64,000 nucleotides of DNA from Pseudacidovorax sp. (GTDB taxonomy: Bacteria > Pseudomonadota > Gammaproteobacteria > Burkholderiales > Burkholderiaceae_C), in NCBI RefSeq assembly GCF_017991995.1, contig NZ_JAGOPN010000025.1:1-64000 (forward strand), given 5' to 3'. Below the pieces are notes generated by a model. That model had not been told where the DNA came from and made no database searches. It saw nothing but the letters and a program-made list of their open reading frames with translations. This document shows, in pieces, positions 5,821 to 14,282 of the stretch. The translations under genes were made by a program, and so were the position numbers. Within the stretch, counting starts at the first letter, position 1. Each line of letters starts with the position of its first letter.

Positions 5821-7803
5821 ATGATCAACCGCCGCGACGACGATTTCCGCATCCGCCCCAGCGCTCCAAAAAACCGCGGCCAGGGCTTCGTTTCCAAGGT
5901 GCTCCAGCAGGCCGGCAAGGCCAGTGGCGGCAAGTCCTCGGTGCGCCGTCCGGCATCGGCCATCGGCGGCAAGGCCACCGGCCAGCGGCCCGGCTCACGC
6001 CTGGGGCGCGGCCATACGGCGGCGCGGTTTGCGGGCGCGAAGCTCACGCCCATGTCGCGGCGTGTGACTATCAAAACCTTGCTGGTCAACCAGCAGCGGG
6101 CCAGCCCGCAATCGCTCGCCAAGCACCTGCGCTACATCGAGCGCGATGGTGTGGGCCGTGATGGCGAGCCAGGCCGGGCCTATGGGCCGCAGACCGACGA
6201 AGCCGATCTGGATGCTTTCAAGGAACGCTGCGCCGACGACCGGCACCATTTCCGCTTCATCGTCTCGCCCGAGGACGGGGCCGAACTGGACGACCTGCGC
6301 ACCTACACGCGGCATCTGATGAACCGCATGGAAGCTGACTTGGGCACGCGGCTGGATTGGGTGGCGGTGGATCACTGGAACACCGACAACCCCCACACGC
6401 ATTTGATCGTGCGCGGGCGCGACGACACCGGCAAAGACCTCATCATCGCCGGCGACTACATCGCTGATGGATTCCGCCATCGTGCCGCTGAACTGGCGAC
6501 CGAATGGCTGGGGCCGCGCACCGAACTGGAGATCCAGCAGACCTTGCAACGCGAGGTGGAGCAGGAGCGGTGGACGAGCCTGGATCGCACGCTGCAACGC
6601 GAGGCCGGCGAAGACGGCCGGGTGCAGATCGAACGCTTCAACGAACCGAAGCTGCAACGCCAACGCCTGCTGCTGATCGGCCGCCTGCAACGCTTGCAGC
6701 GCCTGGGACTGGCCGACGAGGCGCAGCCGGGCACCTGGGCCGTCCATGCCGATGCCGAGAAGACCTTGCGCGCCCTGGGCGAGCGTGGCGACATCATCCG
6801 CACCATGCAGCGTGCCATGCGCGGCGAGCCGCGCGAACTGGCGGTGTTCGAGCCGGGCGACGATAGCCGAACCATTCTCGGCCGCGTGGCCGCGAAGGGG
6901 CTGGCCGACGAGCTGCGCGACCGCGGCTATCTGGTCATCGACGGGGTGGACGGCAAGGCCCACTACGTCGCGCTCAACACCCGCGACGAGCTGGCGAACT
7001 ATCCCACCGGCGCCGTGGTGGAGGTGAAGGGATCGGCCGACGTGCGCGCGGCTGACAAGAACATCGCCGTGCTGGCGAGCGATGGCCTGTACCGCACCGA
7101 CCACCACCTTGCTATCGCGCAGGGCCAGGCCGTACCGGGCCGCGATCCGCAGGAAGTCGTCGCGGCCCACGTCCGGCGCTTGGAAGCCCTGCGCCGGGCA
7201 GGCATCGTGGAGCGCGTGGCCGAAGGGCTATGGAAGGTGCCGGGCGACCTGCCCGATCAGGGCCGTCGCTACGACGCGCAGCGCCTGGGCGGCGTGGCCG
7301 TGGAGCTGAAATCGCACCTGCCCATCGAGCGGCAGGCCCGCGTGATCGGGGCCACCTGGCTTGACCAGCAGTTGATCGGCGGTGGCTCTGGCCTGGGCGA
7401 CCTGGGCTTTGGCGGCGAGGCCAAGCAGGCAATGCAACAGCGCACCGACTTCCTGGCCGAACAGGGGCTGGCCGAGCGGCGCGGCCAACGCGTCATCCTG
7501 GCGCGCAATCTGCTGGCAATGCTGCGCAGCCGGGATGTAGCGCATGCCGCGAAGGACTTGGCCGCCGAAACTGGCCTGGAGCACCGGCCCGTGGCCGATG
7601 GCCAGCGCGTGGCGGGTATCTACCGCCGCAGCGTCATGCTGGCCAGCGGGCGCTACGCCATGCTCGATGATGGCATGGGGTTCAGCCTGGTGCCATGGAG
7701 GCCTGTCATCGAACAACGACTCGGTATGCCGATTTCTGCGCAGGTACATGACGGCCGCGTATCCTGGCAAATCCGACGGCAACAGGGCTTATCTGTTATC
7801 TGA
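5821..7803 (+). CDS. Relaxase (VirD2-like) with C-terminal DUF3363 domain
   Basis: This 660-residue protein nicks oriT and leads the single strand into the recipient. The N-terminal 60 residues are basic and low in complexity. Motif I is HLRYIERDG (residues about 100-108), with the Tyr as candidate nucleophile. The three-histidine metal motif is DHWNTDNPHTHLIVRG at about 183-200, typical of DUF3363 relaxases. The C-terminal two thirds is the helical DUF3363 region. ATG 5821 is preceded by AGGGAGA. The C-terminus QQGLSVI looks natural, so the cargo joined after the stop without truncating it. Confidence 0.9.
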   Translation: MINRRDDDFRIRPSAPKNRGQGFVSKVLQQAGKASGGKSSVRRPASAIGGKATGQRPGSRLGRGHTAARFAGAKLTPMSRRVTIKTLLVNQQRASPQSLAKHLRYIERDGVGRDGEPGRAYGPQTDEADLDAFKERCADDRHHFRFIVSPEDGAELDDLRTYTRHLMNRMEADLGTRLDWVAVDHWNTDNPHTHLIVRGRDDTGKDLIIAGDYIADGFRHRAAELATEWLGPRTELEIQQTLQREVEQERWTSLDRTLQREAGEDGRVQIERFNEPKLQRQRLLLIGRLQRLQRLGLADEAQPGTWAVHADAEKTLRALGERGDIIRTMQRAMRGEPRELAVFEPGDDSRTILGRVAAKGLADELRDRGYLVIDGVDGKAHYVALNTRDELANYPTGAVVEVKGSADVRAADKNIAVLASDGLYRTDHHLAIAQGQAVPGRDPQEVVAAHVRRLEALRRAGIVERVAEGLWKVPGDLPDQGRRYDAQRLGGVAVELKSHLPIERQARVIGATWLDQQLIGGGSGLGDLGFGGEAKQAMQQRTDFLAEQGLAERRGQRVILARNLLAMLRSRDVAHAAKDLAAETGLEHRPVADGQRVAGIYRRSVMLASGRYAMLDDGMGFSLVPWRPVIEQRLGMPISAQVHDGRVSWQIRRQQGLSVI

Positions 7804-7843
7804 AGCCAGCAGCATATCGAGCACCCACTGCAAGGATGCGTCT

Positions 7844-8101
7844 ACAAGCGTTCTCGATGTTGACGACCGGAATGCGCCCGATGCCCATGCCGCGCAGCGC
7901 CACCTGTCCGGGGATCAGCACCTGGTCGGCCATGACACCAGCAGCGGCGTTGCCCATGTCGGCGGCCTGCAGCTGGGACGGGGTGATGCCTGCATCGGCA
8001 ATGGCTTCGCCAATCGCCTCGGCGGCGAGCGATTTGAGACCGCAGTCAATGTGCTTGCCGAAACGGGTCATGCCCGTGCCAGCGACGAAGACGGGCTGCA
8101 T
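7844..8101 (-). pseudogene. Truncated thiolase (SCP2-like acetyl-CoA acetyltransferase), N-terminus only
   Basis: Reading leftwards from ATG 8101, 86 codons encode a typical thiolase N-terminus: VFVAGTGMTRFGKH, then LAAEAIGEAIADAGI and VVNIENAC. An intact homologue would continue with an Ala/Ser-rich active-site helix after this Cys, but here the sequence changes to unrelated residues and the frame stops near 7796. The break lies within about 40 bases of the relaxase stop, so it marks the left edge of the cargo. It was the last gene of the minus-strand operon, ten bases after livM. It cannot encode a working enzyme; a complete thiolase is present upstream. Confidence 0.8.
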
Positions 8102-8110
8102 GGAAAGCGT

Positions 8111-9115
8111 CTAAGACTGGGCGGATGAGGAATTTGCACGCCTGCGCCAGAGGCTGGTGATCCAGCCGCTCAAGCCATTAGGGGCCAGGAAGACCACCGC
8201 GAGCAGTGCGAAGCCGAAGATCATCCACGGCGCGGATTGCGACACGCTCTCGGCCAGGTTGGGCGTGAGCACGATGAAGGCAGCCCCCAGGAAGGCGCCC
8301 CACAGGCTGCGCACCCCGCCCACGAAGCTGCCCACCAGCAGGGACACCGAGAGCAGGAAGGGAAAGTTCTCGGGCGCGACGAACTGGCCCGCCACCACGC
8401 TCAGGGCACCGGCCAGGCCGGTGAACGCCGCGCTGAGGCCGAACATCTGCGTGCGCAGGGCGGTGATGTCGAGTCCGCCCGCCGCCGCCGCGAGCGGCTG
8501 GTCGCGCGAGGCGTCCACCAGGCGGCCGAACTGCGAGCCGAGAATCCGCCGCGCCAGCAGGAAGGCGCAGAGCGCGCAGGCCGCAACGCAGGCCATGATG
8601 GCCCAGTCCGCCCGGTCGGCCAGCACCCCTGGGAACACAGGTTTTTCCAGGACGATCCCCGCCACGCCACCGGTCAGCCACTCGATCTTTTTCCACTTGA
8701 GCGCCTGCGGTGTCACCACCGCCACCGCGAAGGTGGACAGCGCCAGATAAAGCATGGGCAGCCGCAGCGCCGGGAAGCCGAAGAGGAAACCCGCCACGAA
8801 GCACAACAGCGCCGCCACCGGCACGCCCACGTAGAACGGCCAGCCCAGGTGATGCGAGAGCACCGCCGCGGTATAGGCACCGATGGCGAAGAAGGCGCTG
8901 TGGCCGAGCGAGATCTGGCCCGTGTAGCCGGTGAGCAGGTTCAGGCCCATGATGGCGATGCCATAGATCAGCACCTGCGTCATCACGTACAACGGATAAC
9001 TTTGCCAACTAAAGGACCAGGCCAGCAGCGCGAGCCCGACCACCGAGGCCGTCCAGCGCAACCAGGTGGGCGATGCCACCGGGCGGATGTTGAGTGGGGC
9101 GCTCATGGTACTCAT
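8111..9115 (-). CDS. livM: Branched-chain amino-acid-type ABC transporter permease (LivM)
   Basis: The product has 334 residues and many membrane segments, with the LivM signature GLNLLTGYTGQISLGHSAFFAIGAYTAA near residues 58-85 and the EAA-like loop around AAAAGGLDITALRTQMFGLSA. It pairs with LivH to form the inner-membrane channel. Frames begin at GTG 9121, which overlaps the livH stop (GTGA), and ATG 9115; the ATG is chosen because GAGGG lies eight bases upstream. Liv-type systems in betaproteobacteria often import aromatic or other carboxylic acids, which suits the CoA-based pathway beside it. Its substrate is not readable from the sequence. Confidence 0.9.
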   Translation of the reverse strand: MSTMSAPLNIRPVASPTWLRWTASVVGLALLAWSFSWQSYPLYVMTQVLIYGIAIMGLNLLTGYTGQISLGHSAFFAIGAYTAAVLSHHLGWPFYVGVPVAALLCFVAGFLFGFPALRLPMLYLALSTFAVAVVTPQALKWKKIEWLTGGVAGIVLEKPVFPGVLADRADWAIMACVAACALCAFLLARRILGSQFGRLVDASRDQPLAAAAGGLDITALRTQMFGLSAAFTGLAGALSVVAGQFVAPENFPFLLSVSLLVGSFVGGVRSLWGAFLGAAFIVLTPNLAESVSQSAPWMIFGFALLAVVFLAPNGLSGWITSLWRRRANSSSAQS

Positions 9116-9117
9116 GC

Positions 9118-9990
9118 TCACACCCTCACCTGGGCCGTCTTGCCGAAGATACCGGCGGGCCGCAAGACCAGCATCGCGATGATCAACAGCATGATGCAGG
9201 TCAGTTTCAGGTCGTTGCCGACCACGTAGGCGCCCAGCAGGTTCTCCAGTACCCCGACGGCGAAGCCCCCGGCCACGGCGCCCACAGGGCTGGCGATGCC
9301 GCCCAGCAGCGCGCCCGCCAGTGCGTAGATCAGCGGCCCCATCATCATCGACGGCTCCAGGAACACGATGGGCGCGGCCATCAGCCCCGCCACGGCACCG
9401 GCCACCGCTGCAAGACCCCAGCCCACGGCCAGCACCTTGTTGGTGCTGATGCCCGACAGTTCCGCCGACGGCGCGTTCACCGCCACCGCACGCATCGCCA
9501 GGCCGAACCGGGTGAAGCGGAAGAACGCGAATACCGCCGCCAGTTCGGCCAGGGTGACGAGCAGAACGCCGACCTCGTGGGCCGACAGATAGGGTTCGGC
9601 ACGGCTGAGGACTCCACCGAACGGCGTGGCGAACTCCAGCATCTCATGCCCGAACAGCCAGCCGACCAGGCTGTTCAAGATGATGAGCAGCGCGATGCTG
9701 GCCGCCACGACCGAGAGCACCGGCTTGTGCCGCAGGGGCTGGAAGATGACCCGCTCCAGCGCCAGCCCGAGCAGGAAGGAACCCACGACCACAACGGCGA
9801 AGGCCACCCACCATGATGCGCCCGCCTGAACCAACGCCCAGCTCATATAGGTGGAGAACATCGCCAGTTCGCCCTGCGCGAAGTTGACGGACGAAGTGCA
9901 GCGATAGATGAGCACGAGCGCGATGGCGAGGCTGGCATAGATGCCGCCCGCCGCCAGGCCCGAAGCTATCTGGTGAAGGAATGCTTGCAT
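9118..9990 (-). CDS. livH: Branched-chain amino-acid-type ABC transporter permease (LivH)
   Basis: This 290-residue integral membrane protein has the LivH hallmarks: LAAGGIYASLAIALVLIYRCTSSVNFAQGELAM at residues 11-43 and the cytoplasmic loop FGLAMRAVAVNAPSAELSGI at about 165-185, which contacts the ATPase. It forms a heterodimer with LivM. ATG 9990 has AAAGAGG at normal spacing. It follows livF by 20 bases and overlaps livM, so all five transporter genes are co-transcribed. Confidence 0.92.
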   Translation of the reverse strand: MQAFLHQIASGLAAGGIYASLAIALVLIYRCTSSVNFAQGELAMFSTYMSWALVQAGASWWVAFAVVVVGSFLLGLALERVIFQPLRHKPVLSVVAASIALLIILNSLVGWLFGHEMLEFATPFGGVLSRAEPYLSAHEVGVLLVTLAELAAVFAFFRFTRFGLAMRAVAVNAPSAELSGISTNKVLAVGWGLAAVAGAVAGLMAAPIVFLEPSMMMGPLIYALAGALLGGIASPVGAVAGGFAVGVLENLLGAYVVGNDLKLTCIMLLIIAMLVLRPAGIFGKTAQVRV

Positions 9991-10010
9991 GGTGATGAAC
10001 CTCTTTTTGA

Positions 10011-10727
10011 TCAGTGGCCGAGGTAGCTGCGGCGCACGGCGTCGTCTTCGCGCAGCTCGGCTGCGGTGCCCTGGGCAGTGACGCGCCCGCTTTCGAGCAC
10101 ATAGGCCCGGTTGACTAGGTTCAGCGCGACCTGGGCGTTCTGCTCCACGATGAGCGCCGTGAGGTGCTCGGTTTCGCGCAACTGGTGCAGGAGTTCGTAG
10201 ATCTCCTGCGTCACGCGCGGCGCGATGCCGAACGAAGGCTCGTCCAGCAGCAGCATCTTGGGGCGCATCATCAGCGCGCGCGCGATGGCCAGCATCTGCT
10301 GCTCGCCGCCGCTGAGCGTGCCCGCCGCTTGCTTCGCGCGGCTGGACAGCTTGGGAAACAGCGTCTGCATCCGGGCGATGTCCTGCTCGATGCCGTCCTT
10401 GTCGCGGCGGTGGATGGCGCCCACGCGCAGGTTCTCCAGCACCGTCAGGTCGCCAAAGGTGCCGCGCCCTTCGGGCACGTGGGCGATGCCCAGCGAGGCG
10501 ATGGCGGGCGCGGCCATGTCGATGATGTCCTGGCCCTCGAAGCGCAGCGTGCCCTTGGCAGTCACCTGCTGGTGGCTGATGGCGCGCAGGATGGAGGTCT
10601 TGCCCGCGCCGTTGGCGCCGAGCAGCGCCACCATCTCGCCGGCCTGCACGTGCAGGTCGATGCCATGCACCACCGCCGTTCGGCCGTAGGCCACCGCGAG
10701 GTTGCGGATTTCAAGCCGTTGGGTCAC
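10011..10727 (-). CDS. livF: ABC transporter ATPase (LivF)
   Basis: The ATP-binding subunit has 238 residues. Walker A is GANGAGKTS at about 37-45, the ABC signature LSGGEQQMLAIARAL near 138-152, Walker B LLLDEPSFGIAP follows, and the switch His lies in the C-terminal third. The length and the early LAVAYGRTAVVHGI segment are typical of LivF rather than LivG. The start is GTG 10727, which overlaps the livG stop (GTGA) and has GGGAGG seven bases upstream. It powers the LivHM channel together with LivG. Confidence 0.92.
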   Translation of the reverse strand: MTQRLEIRNLAVAYGRTAVVHGIDLHVQAGEMVALLGANGAGKTSILRAISHQQVTAKGTLRFEGQDIIDMAAPAIASLGIAHVPEGRGTFGDLTVLENLRVGAIHRRDKDGIEQDIARMQTLFPKLSSRAKQAAGTLSGGEQQMLAIARALMMRPKMLLLDEPSFGIAPRVTQEIYELLHQLRETEHLTALIVEQNAQVALNLVNRAYVLESGRVTAQGTAAELREDDAVRRSYLGH

Positions 10728-11491
10728 AGCACACCTCCCAGATAGGCATCGAGCACGGCGTCGTTGTTGGCCACTTCCTCGGGCGAGCCCTGGGCGAGCT
10801 TGCGGCCAAAGCTCAGTACCGCGAGGTCGGAGCAGGTCTTCATCACGAAGCGCATGTTGTGCTCCACGACCACCATGGTCAGCTTCAATTCCTCGTGCAG
10901 GCGCAGCAGCACGTCGCGCAGTTCATCGACCTCGCCAGCGGTGAGGCCAGCGGCGGGCTCGTCGAGCAGCAGCAGCTTGGGCCGCGTCACCAGCGCCCGC
11001 GCGATTTCCACGCGGTGCTGGATGCCCACTGGCAGTTCCGCCACGCCCCGGTCGGCATAGTCAGACAGCCGCAGCGTGGCCAGGGCCGCGTCAGCCGAGT
11101 GCGCGATTTCTTCCTCGGCGGCACGGACGGCGCGCGAGCGCAGCGCGGCACCCAGCATCGACACCGGCAGCCGCGCGTGCGCACCCACCATCACGTTTTC
11201 GCGCACCGTGAGCGAGGGGTAGAGCGCCACGTTCTGGAAGGTGCGGCTCAGACCCAGCCGTGCCACGCCGTGGCGCGGCAGGCGCGTCAACTCGGCCTGG
11301 CCGAAGCGCACGCTGCCGTGGGTGGGCCGGTACAGGCCGCTGATGCAGTTGAAGCAGGTCGTCTTGCCAGCGCCGTTCGGCCCGATCAGGCCGAAGATGC
11401 AGCCCTCGGGCACGTCCATCGAGAAGGCGTCCAGCGCGACGACACCGCCGAAGCGGATCGTCAGGTCGCGTACGGAAAGAATGGGTTCCAT
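10724..11491 (-). CDS. livG: ABC transporter ATPase (LivG)
   Basis: The ATP-binding subunit has 255 residues. Walker A is GPNGAGKTTCFN at about 37-48, the LivG-type insertion GLSRTFQNVALYPSLTVRENVM follows, the signature region is LPVGIQHRVEIARALVTRPKLL, and Walker B is LLLDEPAAGLTAGE. The usual LSGGQ is replaced by LPVGIQH, a change seen in a minority of LivG proteins that is worth noting. It overlaps livF by four bases and starts 16 bases after livK. Confidence 0.92.
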   Translation of the reverse strand: MEPILSVRDLTIRFGGVVALDAFSMDVPEGCIFGLIGPNGAGKTTCFNCISGLYRPTHGSVRFGQAELTRLPRHGVARLGLSRTFQNVALYPSLTVRENVMVGAHARLPVSMLGAALRSRAVRAAEEEIAHSADAALATLRLSDYADRGVAELPVGIQHRVEIARALVTRPKLLLLDEPAAGLTAGEVDELRDVLLRLHEELKLTMVVVEHNMRFVMKTCSDLAVLSFGRKLAQGSPEEVANNDAVLDAYLGGVL

Positions 11492-11507
11492 CGCTGCGCT
11501 CGCCCCG

Positions 11508-12698
11508 TCAGGACGGCATCACCTTCCAGCTCGTGCCGTCGAACTGCTGGATGCGCATGTCCGGTATCGGGTGAGGGCGGGCGTCGCTGGTCTTGACACG
11601 CAGGCCCGGCAGCATCATGGGCAAATCCATGTCCAGGCGGCGCGACTGCCGCATGATGTTCTCGCGCGAGAGGTCGTTGCCGCACTGCTTGAGCAACTGC
11701 ACTGTCACTTGCCCAAGGCAGGCACCGAGCACGGTGAGGTATTCCTTGGCCGCGCCTTTGTTGTATTTGTCCATGAAGGCATGCCAGGCCAGGACACCAG
11801 GGTCGTTCTTCCAGGTCGGATCGCTCGGATCCTTGAGGAACGCGGCGCTCATGATGCCCTTGACCTTGTCCAGCCCCACCGGAGTCAGCACCGCGGGCAC
11901 CGAAGATGCGCTCGGGTTGATGTAGATGGCCGGGCGCCAGCCGATGTCGTGGGTCTTGCGCAGCGACTGGAGGGTGGCTTTGGGCGAACCCCACGCCACC
12001 AGCACGTCCGCGCCCGAGGCATGCATGGAGACGATCTGCGAGTCCACCGTCGGATCCGACACCTCATGCGACTCTTCGCTGATGAGCTTCTTCCCGGCGG
12101 CAGCCAGAACCTCCTTCACGCCACGCAGCACATCCTTGCCGGCGTCGTCGTTCTGGTAGAACATGGCGATCTTCGCGTTGGGCCGCGTCTGCAGGATGTG
12201 CCTGGCCAGGATGCGCCCTTCGTCGGTGTACAGGGGCAGCCAGCCCATGCTCCAGGGGAACTTAGCCGCATCATCCAGCCACGTGGCGGAGCCGGACGAA
12301 ACGAAGAGTTGCGGTACTTTGGCGTTGTTGAGATAGCTGCGCGACGCCAGCCCAGTGGACGAGCCTATCTGCGCCGCGAGAAAAGCCACCTGATCGCGCT
12401 CCACCAGGCGGCGCGATTGCTCCAGGGTTTTCGGCGGGCTGTAGCCATCGTCGGCCAGCACCAGCTTGAGCTGGCGCCCATTCACGCCGCCCTCGGCGTT
12501 GACCAGGTCAAACCATGCAGACATGGTCTTGCCGACGATGCCATAGCCTGCGGCCGGGCCGCTGAGCGGTCCGGTCGAGCCGATCTTGATCTCGCGATCC
12601 GTCACGCCCGGGGTGCCCGCGCCCTGCGCGCGGACCAGGCCAGAAACGCCGGTCAGCATGGCGCCGGAAAGCATGGTGATGAATTGTCTTTTTTGCAT
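11508..12698 (-). CDS. Periplasmic substrate-binding protein of the Liv-type transporter
   Basis: This 396-residue type I periplasmic binding protein has a signal peptide at residues 1-25 (AMLTGVSGLVRAQ) and a mature part beginning with EIKIGSTGPLSGPAAGYG. It belongs to the branch found with catabolic gene clusters and binds organic acids or aromatics as often as leucine. The ligand-contact segments QIGSSTGLASRSY and LFVSSGSATWLDD are intact. ATG 12698 has AGGAGA at good spacing. As the first of five transporter genes, it sets the specificity of the whole import system; a LivK-type name would overstate what is known. Confidence 0.88.
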   Translation of the reverse strand: MQKRQFITMLSGAMLTGVSGLVRAQGAGTPGVTDREIKIGSTGPLSGPAAGYGIVGKTMSAWFDLVNAEGGVNGRQLKLVLADDGYSPPKTLEQSRRLVERDQVAFLAAQIGSSTGLASRSYLNNAKVPQLFVSSGSATWLDDAAKFPWSMGWLPLYTDEGRILARHILQTRPNAKIAMFYQNDDAGKDVLRGVKEVLAAAGKKLISEESHEVSDPTVDSQIVSMHASGADVLVAWGSPKATLQSLRKTHDIGWRPAIYINPSASSVPAVLTPVGLDKVKGIMSAAFLKDPSDPTWKNDPGVLAWHAFMDKYNKGAAKEYLTVLGACLGQVTVQLLKQCGNDLSRENIMRQSRRLDMDLPMMLPGLRVKTSDARPHPIPDMRIQQFDGTSWKVMPS

Positions 12699-12758
12699 GG
12701 TGTCTCCTGTGGTGGTGGTGAGATGAATGGATGGATGGGTGAACCCTGGCCTGCGGCA

Positions 12759-13367
12759 TCAGGCCGCCTTCCCTTGCAAGCGCAGCACGGCTTCGCGGAT
12801 CAGCGGCATGCGGTCGTTGCCGAAATACATGTCCGTCTTGTCCACGAAGATGGTCGGTGAGCCAAAGCCGCCGCGCGCGACCACCTCATCGGTGTTGGCC
12901 CTGAGCTGGTCTTTGATCGCCTGCTCGCCGATGCCTGCAAAGAATTGGGCGGGCTCGATGCCAACGCGCTGGCACACCTGCGCCAGCACCGCGTCCTGCG
13001 AGATGTCCTGGTCGTCGCCCCAATAGGCTTCAAATATGGCGCGGGCAAACGGCGCCATGTCGTTGCCGAGCCAGATGCAGCCGCGCATCGCCTTCACGCT
13101 GTTGACGGGAAACACCGTCGGCGGCATCTTGATCGCAAGCCCCGTCGAGCGGGCCCAATCCGCTAGGTCCTTTTTCAGGTAGCGGGCCTTCTGCGGCACC
13201 GGCGTCTCGCGCGAGGCATAGACGGTGGGATTGATGGTGTTGAAGATGCCGCCGACCAGGATCGGCCGCCATGTGATCTCAACGTCAAGCTCCTTGGCGA
13301 GCGGCTGGATGTTATGAAAGGCGAGATAAGTCCAGGGGCTGGAGCAGTCGAAGAAGAATTCGATCAT
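12759..13367 (-). CDS. DsbA-like 2-hydroxychromene-2-carboxylate isomerase family protein
   Basis: The product has 202 residues of the HCCA isomerase (kappa-GST/DsbA) family: FFFDCSSPWTYLAF at residues 4-17 with the conserved Ser-Pro in place of a CxxC, a helical insert, and GGFGSPTIFVDKTDMYFGNDR near 166-186, which holds the cis-proline loop. Family members use glutathione to isomerise ring-cleavage products of polyaromatic compounds, but many are orphan. ATG 13367 has AGGAAA upstream. Here it sits between a GST and the transporter in a CoA-type pathway, so a glutathione-dependent isomerisation of the substrate is suggested. Confidence 0.85.
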   Translation of the reverse strand: MIEFFFDCSSPWTYLAFHNIQPLAKELDVEITWRPILVGGIFNTINPTVYASRETPVPQKARYLKKDLADWARSTGLAIKMPPTVFPVNSVKAMRGCIWLGNDMAPFARAIFEAYWGDDQDISQDAVLAQVCQRVGIEPAQFFAGIGEQAIKDQLRANTDEVVARGGFGSPTIFVDKTDMYFGNDRMPLIREAVLRLQGKAA

Positions 13368-13412
13368 GGTGTTTCCTGTGTTTTTGGGGCGTCACTGGAT
13401 TCCGGAATCGCG

Positions 13413-14135
13413 CTACTCGCGCCCCGGAATGGCGCTCCGTTCCGCCAGCTCCCTGGCCTTGTGGCCGAACATGTTCTTTCTCGCTTCGTCGTCCAGCGGC
13501 TCTTGCTCGAATTTGCCGACCGCCAGCCCCGCTTGCACCTGGGGCCGGCCGCGCACGCTGGCGTACCAGCGCTTGAGGTGGGGAAAGTCGTCGAGCGTGA
13601 AGCCTTGGGCCTTGTGGGTCATGGTCCAGGGAAAGCAAGCGATGTCGGCGATGCCGTACTCGGTGCCAGCGACATAGGCGCCGGTCTTGCCGAGCTGGGT
13701 ATCGAGCACGCGATACAGCCGTGCCGCTTCGTCGCGGTAACGCTCAATCGCGTAGGCGATCTTTTCCTGCGCATACAGCGCAAAGTGACCATGCTGGCCG
13801 AGCATGGGCCCCAGTCCGCTCACCTGCCACATCACCCATTGCATGGTTTGGGTGAAGCCGCGCAGATCCGTGGGCAGGAAGCGGTTGGTTTTCTGGGCCA
13901 GATAGACCAGGATGGCGCCGGTCTCGAACACCGAAAGCGGGCCGCCGCCGTCGAGCGGCGCATGGTCCACTATGGCCGGAATGCGGTTGTTCGGGCTGAT
14001 CGCCAGAAATTCCGGCCTGAATTGCTCGCCAGCGCGGATGTTGACCGGAGTCACCGTATAGGGAAGTCCGAGTTCCTCCAGCAGGATGGAGATCTTCCAG
14101 CCGTTGGGTGTCGGTGCGTAATGCAGGTCAATCAT
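13413..14135 (-). CDS. Glutathione S-transferase family protein (Nu-class, YfcG/YghU-like)
   Basis: This 240-residue protein has a thioredoxin-fold N-terminus with HYAPTPNGWKISILLEELGL (residues 4-23), the Thr-Pro-Asn segment of Nu-class enzymes, and SPNNRIPAIVD near 51-61. The all-alpha C-terminus holds the conserved YGIADIACFPW helix. Nu-class enzymes reduce disulfides with two bound glutathiones. The ATG at 14135 is preferred to a longer frame from 14213 because AGGAG lies 11 bases upstream and the family begins here. It is the seventh gene of the operon. Confidence 0.88.
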   Translation of the reverse strand: MIDLHYAPTPNGWKISILLEELGLPYTVTPVNIRAGEQFRPEFLAISPNNRIPAIVDHAPLDGGGPLSVFETGAILVYLAQKTNRFLPTDLRGFTQTMQWVMWQVSGLGPMLGQHGHFALYAQEKIAYAIERYRDEAARLYRVLDTQLGKTGAYVAGTEYGIADIACFPWTMTHKAQGFTLDDFPHLKRWYASVRGRPQVQAGLAVGKFEQEPLDDEARKNMFGHKARELAERSAIPGRE

Positions 14136-14282
14136 GGCGAATGACGCTCCTGCCGAGCTGCGGATCGACATCACGCCATGACTTGCAGGCACCCGTGGCC
14201 GACCCCCTGACATTCCAGGCTCCCGTTGCGTGGCTTTCTCGGGTTGACGACATCATGCGCAGCTCTTCGAGGGTTCAAGGCG

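Noticed and set aside
5340..6161. Long frame overlapping the traF end and the relaxase start
   Set aside because: Arg-rich shadow translation without domain features; it runs into the relaxase gene in another frame.
8157..9229. Plus-strand open frames opposite the liv genes
   Set aside because: Composition is that of antisense shadows of GC-rich genes, rich in Arg, His and Gln without motifs.
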